Assembly (NCBI GenBank): GCA_964403015.1
Contig: CAYOEJ010000022.1
Coordinates: 1-27,563, forward strand
Direction of reading: 5' to 3'
From: CAYOEJ01 sp964403015
GTDB lineage: Bacteria; Actinomycetota; Actinomycetes; Actinomycetales; Actinomycetaceae
Length of the DNA: 27,563 nt
Shown here piece after piece: positions 7,469 to 15,388 of the stretch; within the stretch, counting starts at the first letter, position 1, and every line of letters starts with the position of its first letter. The translations under genes and the position numbers were made by a program. The notes under the pieces were generated by a model. It made no database searches. It was not told the origin of the DNA and was given only the letters and a program-made list of their open reading frames with translations.

Positions 7469-9256
7469 ATGAAGAAGCTCATCAATGATCCAGACAATGT
7501 AGTTAAGGAATCCCTTGAGGGCATGGCGGCAGCCCATAAAGAATTGCGCGTCGATATGGACCATCGCGTGGTCTTCCGTGCCGATGCTCCAGTTCAGGGC
7601 AAGGTAGCGCTGATCTCCGGCGGTGGTTCTGGCCACGAACCGCTTCACGGTGGCTTTGTTGGTCCGGGAATGCTCGACGCGGCAGTTGCGGGCGAAGTCT
7701 TCACCTCACCAACGCCCGATCAGGTTGAAGCTGCGGTCAGGGGAGTTGACGGCGGTGCCGGTGTTCTCCTCATCATTAAGAACTACACGGGTGACGTCAT
7801 CAATTTCCAGATGGCAGCCGAGCTCGCTGCTGCCGAGGATATTAAGGTGGCGGACGTTGTTGTGGACGACGACGTCGCCGTTCAAGATTCGTCATTCACT
7901 GCGGGACGACGCGGTGTTGGTTTGACAGTGTTTGTTGAAAAGCTAGCTGGCGCTGCTGCTGAAGAGGGCCGGGACCTCGAGGCGGTTAAGAAGGTTGCTG
8001 AGGACGTGATCGCCAACGGCCGGTCCATGGGCGTCGCGCTGACCTCCGTGACACTTCCTGCCGTTGGTCACCCGAGCTTCGACCTGCCCGATGATGAAAT
8101 CGAGATGGGCGTGGGAATTCACGGCGAACCCGGTCGTGAACGAGTGAAGATGGCATCTGCTCACGACATTGCCAAGCAGCTCGTGGACGCTGTGCTCGAC
8201 GACTACGACTTTACTGACGGCCCTGCGATCGTCATGCTGAACGGCATGGGCGGCTCCCCGCTGATCGAGCTTTACCTCATGTATGGCGAGGTCGCGAAGC
8301 TGCTCGAGGAGCGCGGCGTTAAGGTTGTTCGCAATCTCGTGGGTGACTACATCACGTCGATTGACATGGCCGGGTGTTCGCTCACGATCCTCAAGGCTAA
8401 CGATGACCTCCTGAAGCTCTGGGATGCACCCGTTTCTACGCCCGCTTTGAAGATCGGAAACGTTGTTCCGTCAGAATCGAGCGGCGGCACCGCACAGGGA
8501 TCCGGGCAGGGCGCGGCAGTTCCTGCAGCCCCGGTGGAGGAGCGCGAGAGCGCTGAGGACTCCCAAGCAACGAAAGAATCCGAAGCCGAGCCAGCAAAGG
8601 CGCGCCGGGAGCGGACGTCCTCGGGCGAAGGCGTAAGCCTTGACCATCTCGAGGAATGGGTTCGCAAGACAGCCGACGTCATGCTCGAGAATCGCGATTA
8701 CCTGACCAAGTTGGACTCCGAGATTGGCGATGCCGACCACGGTGCGAACATGGCGCGTGGTACGAAGTCTGCGGTGCAAAAGCTTGACGAGGCCGAAATC
8801 GAGTCGATCGCGGATCTTGGAAAGATCGTTGGCATGGCGCTCGTGTCGTCTGTCGGCGGGGCCTCTGGACCGCTGTATGGCACCTTCTTCCTTCGCTTCG
8901 GCCAAGAAGCCGGCGATGAGCAAGAGCTCGATTCCGCAACACTCGCAGCCGCGTTCCGCGCCGGCACTGAAGGCGTGAAGTCACGCGGTAAGGCGGATGC
9001 GGGTGACAAGACCATGCTCGACGTTCTGCTTCCCGTTGCCGAAGCGCTCGAAAGTAACGCGGAAGGATCCGTGGCGGACGCACTCGCTGCTGCCGTGAAG
9101 GCTGCAGATGAGGGTCGCGATGCCACCGTGGATCTCGTTGCTAAGAAGGGACGCGCTAGCTATCTCGGTGAACGTTCGGTCGGACACATGGATCCGGGCG
9201 CTGCATCTTCTGCCTACCTAGTTGAAACACTCGCAAAGGTAGTCTCGGGTAGCTGA
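7469..9256 (+). CDS. dhaKL: Dihydroxyacetone kinase, DhaK-DhaL fusion (PTS-dependent type)
   Basis: This 595-residue protein joins DhaK (about 1-330) to DhaL (about 390-595) through a linker at about 334-388 rich in Ser, Gly, Ala and Glu. DhaK binds dihydroxyacetone covalently through a histidine; the motif GIHGEPG puts it at His218, the same number as in E. coli DhaK. The substrate loop GGGSGHEPLHGG is at 51-62. DhaL carries the Mg-ADP: the three aspartates lie in DSEIGDADHG (Asp416, Asp421, Asp423), matching the E. coli Asp30/35/37 spacing. In the PTS-dependent system the ADP is re-phosphorylated in place by DhaM, encoded next. Single-chain DHA kinases that use free ATP also join these domains, but the adjacent DhaM argues for the PTS type. 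The ATG at 7469 has an AGGAG; an in-frame upstream extension lacks similarity to the family. Confidence 0.93.
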   Translation: MKKLINDPDNVVKESLEGMAAAHKELRVDMDHRVVFRADAPVQGKVALISGGGSGHEPLHGGFVGPGMLDAAVAGEVFTSPTPDQVEAAVRGVDGGAGVLLIIKNYTGDVINFQMAAELAAAEDIKVADVVVDDDVAVQDSSFTAGRRGVGLTVFVEKLAGAAAEEGRDLEAVKKVAEDVIANGRSMGVALTSVTLPAVGHPSFDLPDDEIEMGVGIHGEPGRERVKMASAHDIAKQLVDAVLDDYDFTDGPAIVMLNGMGGSPLIELYLMYGEVAKLLEERGVKVVRNLVGDYITSIDMAGCSLTILKANDDLLKLWDAPVSTPALKIGNVVPSESSGGTAQGSGQGAAVPAAPVEERESAEDSQATKESEAEPAKARRERTSSGEGVSLDHLEEWVRKTADVMLENRDYLTKLDSEIGDADHGANMARGTKSAVQKLDEAEIESIADLGKIVGMALVSSVGGASGPLYGTFFLRFGQEAGDEQELDSATLAAAFRAGTEGVKSRGKADAGDKTMLDVLLPVAEALESNAEGSVADALAAAVKAADEGRDATVDLVAKKGRASYLGERSVGHMDPGAASSAYLVETLAKVVSGS

Positions 9257-9280
9257 TAAGTGTCGGGTAGCTGACAAGTC
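9245..9280 (+). repeat. 18-bp tandem duplication at the dhaKL stop codon
   Basis: The unit at 9245-9262 (tcgggtagctgataagtg) is repeated at 9263-9280 with two differences. The first copy contains the dhaKL stop codon (TGA at 9254-9256) and the second lies wholly in the intergenic region. It looks like a recent slippage duplication. Confidence 0.8.
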
Positions 9281-9285
9281 GTGGT

Positions 9286-9300
9286 GGGCCGACAAGGCCC
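9286..9300 (+). promoter_or_regulatory. Intercistronic hairpin between dhaKL and dhaM
   Basis: A perfect 5-bp stem GGGCC/GGCCC encloses a 5-base loop (GACAA). No T-run follows, so it is not a normal terminator. It could mark mRNA processing or tune expression of the downstream gene, which is inference from position only. Confidence 0.35.
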
Positions 9301-9368
9301 TCCTCGATGACTTCTATGCCCATTGCGGCTGTGGCCGCGTAGTGCACCCACGTCATGAAGGGGAAGTT

Positions 9369-11906
9369 ATGACCGTAGGCATCGTAGTGGTGTCCCATTC
9401 GAAGGAGCTCGCAGAGGCTGCCGTGGATCTGGCCACCCAGATGGTTGCTGGAGAACGGCCTGCAATTGCCATGGCTGCAGGTACTGACGACGGTCGTTTT
9501 GGGACCGACGCGATGCTCATCATGAACGGCATCTCGGAAGTCGATAGCGGTGACGGAGTTGTGGTCCTCACGGATCTTGGCTCGGCAATCCTGTCAACCG
9601 AGATGGCCCTTGAATTTCTTGGTGAGCCTGACGATGTCGTGGTGGTTGGCGCACCCTTTGTGGAGGGACTGATTTCCGCCGTCGTCTCTGCTTCAGCAGG
9701 CTCGAGTCTGGCGGACGTTGCGACGGAGGCGCGCGGCTCACTCGCCGCGAAAGTCGCTCAGATCGGCGACGACGCCGGAGGGGCCGCTGAGCAGAGCGAA
9801 GGTGAGTCTGAGGTTTCGGGCGGGCAAGAATCCGGGGGACCCAATGACGACGTGCCAAGTGAGCCAGAAGCGTCTGCCGCGGTCAGGGTAGTCAATCAGT
9901 TCGGACTTCACGCTCGGCCGGCCGCCCGCGTCGTTCATGAGGCGAGCCAGTTCGACGCGCGCGTCGAGATCGTGGCGGACGGTCAAACGCAGTCAGCTTC
10001 GAGTCCGCTGGCCCTCGCGGCGATGGGTACCACCGGGGGAGACGAGCTCGAGGTTCGTGCCACCGGCCCCCAGGCCCAAGAAGCGGTTGACGCAGTGGTC
10101 AAGCTCATCGCGTCTGGATTCGGTGAAGAGCTCATTTCGGTTGAAGCAGAGCAGCCGACTGAATCCGGCGACGATGGAGCGGCAGCTGATGAGCGACGCC
10201 CCGTGCTGCCCACTGCAAGATCGGGTGCTCTCTCGGCAGCCACCCCGCCTCCACTAGACATCGTCGTGGGAGTGAGTTCGGGACGAGTCGTGGGCGAGGC
10301 GCTGCGGATGCCCGAACCTGTGAAGGAACCCGCTGGCGCTGCGGTCGAGGATGTCGCCGCTGAAAAAGACAAGCTTCCGAAGGCTGTCGCTACAGTAGAT
10401 CAGGATCTGGCAGAGCGCGAGGAGCGCGCCGAAGGGACGGCCGCAGAGATCCTCGCTGCGACGCGAGCGCTTCTCAAGGATCCTACGATTGTCGACGAAG
10501 CAAACACGGTTATCGAGCGTGGTTCAAATGCGCCGCGAGCGGTGTGGGAGGCGTTAGGGAAGTTTGCAGCTCAATTTGAAGAAGCTGGAGATCTGACGGC
10601 CGAACGCGCCGCGGACATCTATGACATTCGTGCGCGCCTCGTTTCGGTGCTGTCAGGTTCCGCGATGCCGGGGGTGCCCGTGCGTGACGAGCCGTTCATT
10701 CTCGTCGCCCATGAGCTTGCCCCGGCCGATGCGGCCACCCTTGATGCCTCCACCTGCCTCGGGCTTCTTTTGTCTCAGGGCGGGCCCATGTCTCATACCG
10801 CAATCGTTGCACGTTCATTGGGTATACCCGCTCTCATTGCACCGGTCATTGCGGACCTCGCTGTTGACGGTGACAGGCTGCTTATCGACGGCGATACCAA
10901 CGAAGCCGTTATAAATCCGAGCGAAGAACAATATGCTGGCGCTCGCACCGAGCCACAGTGCGTGGGCGACGCTGATCCCCTCGACGGTCCAACCTTCACG
11001 AGTGATCGCGCGCGAGTCGAAATTATGGCCAACGTTGGAAACGTCTCTGATGCGCGCCGCGCGATGGAACGTGGAGCGGAAGGGGTGGGGCTTTTCCGCA
11101 CCGAGTTTTTGTTCTTTGGTCGTGCTGTGCCACCGAGCTTTGACGAACAGGTGTCGGTTTACAGTGAAGCTCTAGACGTTCTGGGCGGACGGCCGTGTGT
11201 GTTCCGCACGCTCGATGCAGGCGCCGATAAGCCGCTACCGTTTGTCAGCCCAGAAAAAGAGGAAAATCCCGCACTGGGGGTGCGCGGTTATCGCACGTCC
11301 GTGCGCTTTCCGCAGGTGCTTCGTACCCAGCTCGAGGCGATCGCACAGGCAGCACAGGGTATTTCTGGCGAGGTCTCCGCGATGGCGCCCATGATTGCCA
11401 CCGCCGCAGAAGCGCGTGATTTCGCTGAACTCGCGCGAAGCTGCGGATTGAAGAATGTGGGCGTCATGATTGAGACGCCGTCAGCGGCGCTTCAGGCGCA
11501 TCGCATTCTTGAGGCCGTGGATTTCGTGAGCGTGGGAACGAACGACCTCACGCAGTACACGATGGCCGCCGATAGAGAATCGACGACTTTAGCCGCACTT
11601 ACTACCGGATGGCAACCGGCCGTCCTTCAGCTCATTTCCGAAGTCGGAGTGGCGGGCAGTGAGTTGAGCAAGCCTGTCGGTGTTTGCGGCGAGGCTGCCT
11701 CGGACCCGCTGCTGGCGGGAGTTCTCATTGGACTCGGCGTGAACTCGCTGTCGATGAACCCCACCTTTGTGCCGGTGGTCGGTAGAGCCGTAGAGGGATA
11801 CTCTCTCGAGGCTTGCCGAGCCGCAGCACAATCAGCCCTCACAACAGACTCACCCGAGGGAGCGCGAGCAGCTGCATCTGAGTTGCTGCACCAGGCGCAG
11901 CGGTAA
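9369..11906 (+). CDS. dhaM: DhaM-HPr-Enzyme I fusion (phosphoryl donor of DHA kinase)
   Basis: This 845-residue multidomain phosphotransferase has three parts. The EIIA-Man-like DhaM domain (1-135) has phospho-His10 in VVVSH. An acidic Gly/Ser/Glu linker leads to an HPr domain (about 170-260) with phospho-His181 in GLHARPA. Enzyme I (about 297-845) follows, with phospho-His476 in GGPMSHTAIVARS. The PEP-binding barrel is complete: Arg577 (GLFRTEF), Arg613 (FRTLDAGADK), Glu702 (MIETPSA), Asp726 (GTNDLTQY) and Cys773 (VGVCGEA). E. coli DhaM (about 470 residues) carries only the N-terminal part of EI, so this version can in principle take phosphate directly from PEP. A second Ala/Glu-rich linker sits at about 262-296. 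The ATG at 9369 is chosen because AAGGGGA lies just upstream; the GTG at 9342 would add nine residues without homology. It probably forms an operon with dhaKL. Confidence 0.92.
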   Translation: MTVGIVVVSHSKELAEAAVDLATQMVAGERPAIAMAAGTDDGRFGTDAMLIMNGISEVDSGDGVVVLTDLGSAILSTEMALEFLGEPDDVVVVGAPFVEGLISAVVSASAGSSLADVATEARGSLAAKVAQIGDDAGGAAEQSEGESEVSGGQESGGPNDDVPSEPEASAAVRVVNQFGLHARPAARVVHEASQFDARVEIVADGQTQSASSPLALAAMGTTGGDELEVRATGPQAQEAVDAVVKLIASGFGEELISVEAEQPTESGDDGAAADERRPVLPTARSGALSAATPPPLDIVVGVSSGRVVGEALRMPEPVKEPAGAAVEDVAAEKDKLPKAVATVDQDLAEREERAEGTAAEILAATRALLKDPTIVDEANTVIERGSNAPRAVWEALGKFAAQFEEAGDLTAERAADIYDIRARLVSVLSGSAMPGVPVRDEPFILVAHELAPADAATLDASTCLGLLLSQGGPMSHTAIVARSLGIPALIAPVIADLAVDGDRLLIDGDTNEAVINPSEEQYAGARTEPQCVGDADPLDGPTFTSDRARVEIMANVGNVSDARRAMERGAEGVGLFRTEFLFFGRAVPPSFDEQVSVYSEALDVLGGRPCVFRTLDAGADKPLPFVSPEKEENPALGVRGYRTSVRFPQVLRTQLEAIAQAAQGISGEVSAMAPMIATAAEARDFAELARSCGLKNVGVMIETPSAALQAHRILEAVDFVSVGTNDLTQYTMAADRESTTLAALTTGWQPAVLQLISEVGVAGSELSKPVGVCGEAASDPLLAGVLIGLGVNSLSMNPTFVPVVGRAVEGYSLEACRAAAQSALTTDSPEGARAAASELLHQAQR

Positions 11907-11920
11907 CAATCTAGGCGGCA

Positions 11921-12742
11921 CTAGTCCAGAGGATCGACCGTGAGCGTGTACCTCATGGTGTGGGACTCGCCAGCTGCGAGATTGACGGCGTTCGCTTGAA
12001 CGTTGCCGCCCTCGATGCAGAGCACGTTGGACCACTCCTCGGAGGTGAAGTCCTCCATCGACGCTGCAGTCTCTTCCCACGGTGTCCACACGATTGCAGA
12101 GTTGGAGTTCTCGCGTTCCACAGTAATCTTGCGATGGAAGACTGGGTCGTTGACGACGACGGTCGCGCTCGTATCGTAGATCCGGTCGGTTCGCCCGGTG
12201 AAGGTGAGCGTGCCGGCGTCGGCCCGCCGTCCGCCGTCAACCTTGTCGGCGAATTCGGCGCCGTCGAGACCTTCCACTGAAACCTGACGAACATCACCCA
12301 CGCGTAGATATGTGTGCAGCGCCTCTTCAAATGTGACCTGCTCATTGCCGTGATTGGTGACGGTGAGCTTGAGCGTCAACGTATTCGAGAACGTCACCGT
12401 ATAGGTTGCCGTATATGCGCGCTCTTCACCGGGAATATCGGCGGAATTGAGCTGCCACACGGACGTAGTTCCGTCGTCGTCGCCATCGACTCGCTCCCAC
12501 TCGATAAGCCGAGCAGGCCCGTGCATCGGTGTCTAGTCGCCGTCGGGCCCGGTGGAAAACCATGGGAAACAGATAGGAGCGCCGCCGCGGATCGGTGTGC
12601 CGGGTTCAAAAATGGCGTCGGGGGAGAGCCAGAGAACGTCGTCGTATCCGGCGGGAACCCAGGCGAGAACGTGGGCGCCTTGGGGGTGGATCGAACCACT
12701 GGCGGATGCTGAGGTGAAGGTCTGTGTATCCGTACGTTTACG
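11921..12742 (-). pseudogene. Decayed D-hexose-6-phosphate mutarotase (YeaD-like aldose epimerase)
   Basis: The minus strand encodes a YeaD-type mutarotase interrupted by a stop. Codons 12742-12536 read, among others, HPQGAHVLAW, VLWLSPDAIFEPG and the strongly conserved RGGAPICFPWF, ending GPDGD. A TAG (plus-strand 12533-12535) follows, and the same frame continues TPMHGPARLIEWER to the normal C-terminus (201 residues from ATG 12526). That part includes ALHTYLRVGD, with the likely catalytic His, and the NVLCIEGGN segment. Upstream the frame ends at another TAG (12743-12745) with no ATG, GTG or TTG between. The gene therefore lacks a start and has an internal stop. The family interconverts anomers of hexose-6-phosphates. 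The 201-residue open frame alone lacks about a third of the domain. A sequencing error could explain one lesion but hardly both. Confidence 0.8.
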
Positions 12743-12745
12743 CTA

Positions 12746-12843
12746 CGCGAAGTTACGGGCGCCTGTGAGCAAATCGATCTCGTGGGTACTACTTGTGGGA
12801 GATAGGCTTAAATTGTCCCCGCCCACTCGTTGAAAGGTTCGCT
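12746..12843 (+). promoter_or_regulatory. Intergenic region and likely promoter of the exchanger gene
   Basis: This short region separates the remnant mutarotase from the exchanger. TAGGCT at 12812-12817 is a candidate -10. A GAAAGG at about 12831-12836 lies 7 bases before the TTG at 12844 and serves as the ribosome binding site that decides that start. Confidence 0.35.
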
Positions 12844-14412
12844 TTGGCCGACCTCCTCTTATCCTCACCGCTGATGACCGTGTTCCTAGTGGTCTCTCTC
12901 GGCGCAATCTTGGGCCTCATCCCCTTCGGGCCCCTTCGATTGGGTGCGGCGGGAGCGCTTTTTGTGGGCTTGGGGATCGGCTATTTCGTACCAGAACTCA
13001 GCGATGAGCTCGGGCTCATTCAGAGCCTTGGACTCGCACTCTTCGTGTACACCGTGGGGCTGTCGGCGGGACAGACGTTCTTTGCCGATCTCAAACGCCA
13101 GTCACGTCTCATGCTTGCCGCTGTTGGGGCGCTCATCGTGGGTGCTGCGGTAGCGGTTGGCGGTGGAAATCTGCTGGGACTTAACGCGGAGCTCTTCACC
13201 GGCGTCTTCACGGGGTCGATGACGGCGACGCCGGCACTCGCTGCAGCCACCGCAGCCACCGGGAACGACGTTCCGGCGGTTGGCTATTCTTTGGGCTATC
13301 CCATGGGCGTGATCGTGGGAATTCTTCTCGTGTCCATGGTGGTTTCGCGCAGCTGGGCTGGGAAGAAGGACTTGCCGTCGCGGGCGGGCCAGTCGCTCGA
13401 TGCCGTGACTGCCATTGCTCGTGGGCGCATCGCGATGCGCAACGTTCCAGGATGGCGTGATCAGGTCATTCGCATGTCCTACCTCCAGCGTGACGGGGAA
13501 ACTCGCGTCATTACGCCGGGGGAAGAGCTGCTGCCAGGTGATCGTATCGTGGTGGTGGGGATTCGCGACGACGTACAAAAGGCCGTTGACGCTATCGGCG
13601 AGCAGCTGCCTGAGCATCTGGCTAACGACCGCACGAGCGTAGAGTTCCGTTCTTTCACTGTGTCAAAGGCGGAGCTGGCTGGCCGGACGATTGCAGAACT
13701 TAATATCTCGAGCCAATTTGGCGCCGTTGTGACGCGAATCCATCGCGGCGACCTTGAGCTACTCGCCACCGATCATGAGCGACTTGAGCTGGGCGACCGC
13801 ATCATGGTCGCCTATCCGCGGATTGAAGACGAAGGGCTCATCGAGTTCTTCGGCAATTCGGAGAGGCACATCAGTGAGGTCGACGCCGTCGCGCTCGGCT
13901 TGGGGCTGGTCGTCGGCATGCTTATCGGCATGGTTGAAATCAGCTTGCCGGGCGGCTCAAGGTTTAGTCTCGGTTCGGCAGCTGGGCCGCTCGTCGTCGG
14001 CATGATTCTGGGGTATCTCCAGCGCACGGGGCCTCTTCTATGGCAGCTCCCGCAGGCTGCGAACCTGACGATTCGGCAGCTGGGTCTGTTGCTCTTCCTT
14101 GCCGCGGTCGGCCTGGCATCGGGACCGGCATTCATGGAGACCGCGTTCACCGCCACCGGTGGGAAGGCGTTGCTCCTTGGCGCCGCTATCGCGGCCGTCG
14201 TCGTGGGCGTGACAGCTTTTGCCGGACGCTTCCTAGGTCTGTCCGCCCAGCGCACAGCTGGCGCCATGGCCGGCATTCTTGGACAGCCTGCCATTCTTGC
14301 CTTCGCGTCGAGTAAGTCCGACGACGAGCGAATCGAATCGGGCTATGCGGCGCTGTTTGCACTCGCGATTATCGTGAAGATCGTGCTCGTGACCGTCACT
14401 TTGGCGTTTTAG
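12844..14412 (+). CDS. AspT/YidE-type exchanger with central RCK_C (TrkA-C) domains
   Basis: From TTG 12844 the protein has 522 residues. It matches the aspartate:alanine exchanger (AAE) family, whose best-known member AspT swaps aspartate for alanine; most relatives (YidE, YbjL) have no known substrate. About five hydrophobic segments (1-180) are followed by a soluble region (about 195-335) with two RCK_C-like units. The first contains LLPGDRIVVVGIRDDV and the second LELGDRIMVAYPR. A second hydrophobic half (about 350-522) starts with VVGMLIGMVEISLPGG, giving the duplicated family layout. The TTG start is favoured by GAAAGG at proper distance and because MADLLLSSPLMTVFLV matches the usual family N-terminus; an in-frame GTG at 12793 lies upstream. 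RCK_C domains usually bind small ligands, so gating by a metabolite is likely but not shown. Confidence 0.88.
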   Translation: MADLLLSSPLMTVFLVVSLGAILGLIPFGPLRLGAAGALFVGLGIGYFVPELSDELGLIQSLGLALFVYTVGLSAGQTFFADLKRQSRLMLAAVGALIVGAAVAVGGGNLLGLNAELFTGVFTGSMTATPALAAATAATGNDVPAVGYSLGYPMGVIVGILLVSMVVSRSWAGKKDLPSRAGQSLDAVTAIARGRIAMRNVPGWRDQVIRMSYLQRDGETRVITPGEELLPGDRIVVVGIRDDVQKAVDAIGEQLPEHLANDRTSVEFRSFTVSKAELAGRTIAELNISSQFGAVVTRIHRGDLELLATDHERLELGDRIMVAYPRIEDEGLIEFFGNSERHISEVDAVALGLGLVVGMLIGMVEISLPGGSRFSLGSAAGPLVVGMILGYLQRTGPLLWQLPQAANLTIRQLGLLLFLAAVGLASGPAFMETAFTATGGKALLLGAAIAAVVVGVTAFAGRFLGLSAQRTAGAMAGILGQPAILAFASSKSDDERIESGYAALFALAIIVKIVLVTVTLAF

Positions 14413-14415
14413 CGG

Positions 14416-14458
14416 TTTGTCAGGCCGATTCGGGGGTCCTTGTTGCAGATGTGACAAA
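14416..14458. repeat. Inverted repeat in the exchanger-HU intergenic region
   Basis: TTTGTCA (14416-14422) and TGACAAA (14452-14458) form a 7-bp inverted repeat with a 29-bp spacer directly after the exchanger stop codon. It could be a weak 3' stem or an operator. No T-run is present, so it is not called a terminator. Confidence 0.3.
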
Positions 14459-14522
14459 TGGGGCTAGCGGGATCGTCTGATAGTGAAATACCGCCGCTAT
14501 TTTGAAGAAACACGCCTACTAA

Positions 14523-14577
14523 TTGGTGTATCCGCTGGATTTTCGGCTAAATTGCTTGATAGCGGCTCACAAGAGCC
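14523..14577 (+). promoter_or_regulatory. Candidate promoter and leader hairpin of the HU gene
   Basis: TTGGTG (14523-14528), a 19-bp spacer and TAAATT (14548-14553) make a plausible promoter. The leader then contains a perfect GGCTC-ACAA-GAGCC hairpin at 14564-14577, before the GAGAGGA ribosome binding site near 14596. The 19-bp spacer is longer than ideal. Confidence 0.35.
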
Positions 14578-14607
14578 CGTTTAAATCGACCTATGAGAGG
14601 AAACTTT

Positions 14608-14889
14608 ATGTCCCTCAACCGTACTGAGCTTATCGCCAAGATTGCTGATGAGGCCGGTCTCACCAAGACCGATGCTGACAAGGCCATCTCCGCCCTCCAG
14701 ACCGTTCTCGTTGACTCACTTGCCAAGGGCGAGGCAGTGAAGATCACGGGCCTTATGTCCGTCGAGCGTACCGAGCGCGCAGCCCGCAAGGGCCGCAACC
14801 CGCGCACCGGCGAGGAAATCAAGATCCCCGCTGGCTACGGCGTGAAGATCTCCGCTGGTTCCACCCTGAAGAAGGCTGTTACCAAGTGA
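14608..14889 (+). CDS. hup: HU family DNA-binding protein
   Basis: The 93-residue protein is a histone-like HU subunit that bends and compacts DNA in the nucleoid. The N-terminal two-helix dimerisation part (1-45) begins SLNRTELIAKIADEAGLTK. The beta arms contain the family signature RKGRNPRTGEEIKIPA, whose proline intercalates into DNA. The C-terminal helix ends STLKKAVTK. It lacks the long Lys/Ala-rich tail found in mycobacterial HupB, so it is the short form of the family. The ATG at 14608 is chosen because GAGAGGA lies 7 bases upstream; an in-frame ATG at 14593 would swallow the ribosome binding site. It is monocistronic, with a strong terminator right after it. Codon use appears strongly biased to C/G-ending codons, as expected for a highly expressed gene. 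Confidence 0.96.
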   Translation: MSLNRTELIAKIADEAGLTKTDADKAISALQTVLVDSLAKGEAVKITGLMSVERTERAARKGRNPRTGEEIKIPAGYGVKISAGSTLKKAVTK

Positions 14890-14913
14890 TCTAGCTTCGG
14901 CTGAATCTTCGAG

Positions 14914-14940
14914 AGCGCCCGGTTTCTACCGGGCGCTTTT
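14914..14940 (+). terminator. Intrinsic terminator of the HU gene
   Basis: AGCGCCCGG (14914-14922) pairs perfectly with CCGGGCGCT (14929-14937) around a 6-base loop and is followed by TTTTGT. It lies 25 bases after the HU stop codon. This is the clearest rho-independent terminator in the window. Confidence 0.9.
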
Positions 14941-15005
14941 GTGTTCCTAAAGAGCGGAGCGGCAAAGGTTTGGCGACGGTGTGGGATTGACCGCGAAGGC
15001 TCGCG

Positions 15006-15034
15006 GGGACATTGTCGGAGGCAATGTTTAGACT
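15006..15034 (+). promoter_or_regulatory. Leaderless promoter of the DUF3039-helicase operon
   Basis: GGGACA (15006-15011), a 17-bp spacer, TAGACT (15029-15034), then exactly 6 bases to the ATG at 15041. The -10 is the same hexamer as at the S9 peptidase and clpS. The -35 matches the TTGACA consensus only in its GACA part. Confidence 0.6.
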
Positions 15035-15040
15035 AATGCC

Positions 15041-15388
15041 ATGTCTACTTCTGATCCTCACTCAGCCCCGCAGCCACCGGCAGCTCCGGAGTCACCGGAG
15101 GCTTCGCCGTCGTCGACTACCGCGATTCTCGAGAAGACTCGCGAAGAAAAGAGTCCGGGTGACGACGAGCGCTACGCGCACTACGTGCGCAAGGATCGGA
15201 TTACGCAGTCCGCGGTAGAGGGAGGTCCGGTGGTTGCCCTGTGTGGCAAGATTTGGACGCCGGTACGCAACCCCGATAAGTACCCGATTTGCCCCACGTG
15301 CAAGGCAATCTATGAGGGGATGAACAAGGGCGGAGACGGCGGTAACTCATGGCCGTTCGGCCCCAATGTTCCGGGCGGAGATAAGTAG
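15041..15388 (+). CDS. DUF3039 domain-containing protein
   Basis: This 115-residue actinobacterial protein has a Pro/Ser/Ala-rich disordered N-terminus (1-35) and a conserved DUF3039 core from about 45 to 100. The core reads DERYAHYVRKDRITQSAV, then PVVALCGKIWTPVRNPDKYPICPTC. Three cysteines in LCGK and CPTCK resemble half of a zinc knuckle, so metal binding is possible but unproven. No function is known to me. Its TAG stop overlaps the GTG start of the helicase by one base (15388), so the two are translationally coupled and probably act together. The start is fixed by the leaderless -10 element. Confidence 0.85.
   Translation: MSTSDPHSAPQPPAAPESPEASPSSTTAILEKTREEKSPGDDERYAHYVRKDRITQSAVEGGPVVALCGKIWTPVRNPDKYPICPTCKAIYEGMNKGGDGGNSWPFGPNVPGGDK

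Noticed and set aside
9156..9398. Minus-strand open frame of 80 codons over the end of dhaKL and the intergenic region
   Set aside because: It lies mostly opposite dhaKL and over the tandem repeat, has no ribosome binding site or family resemblance, and its codon use follows the opposite strand.
12533..12535. TAG in the mutarotase read through by the nearby tRNA with anticodon UAG
   Set aside because: Anticodon UAG reads CUA leucine codons, not the stop codon UAG; there is no suppressor tRNA here.
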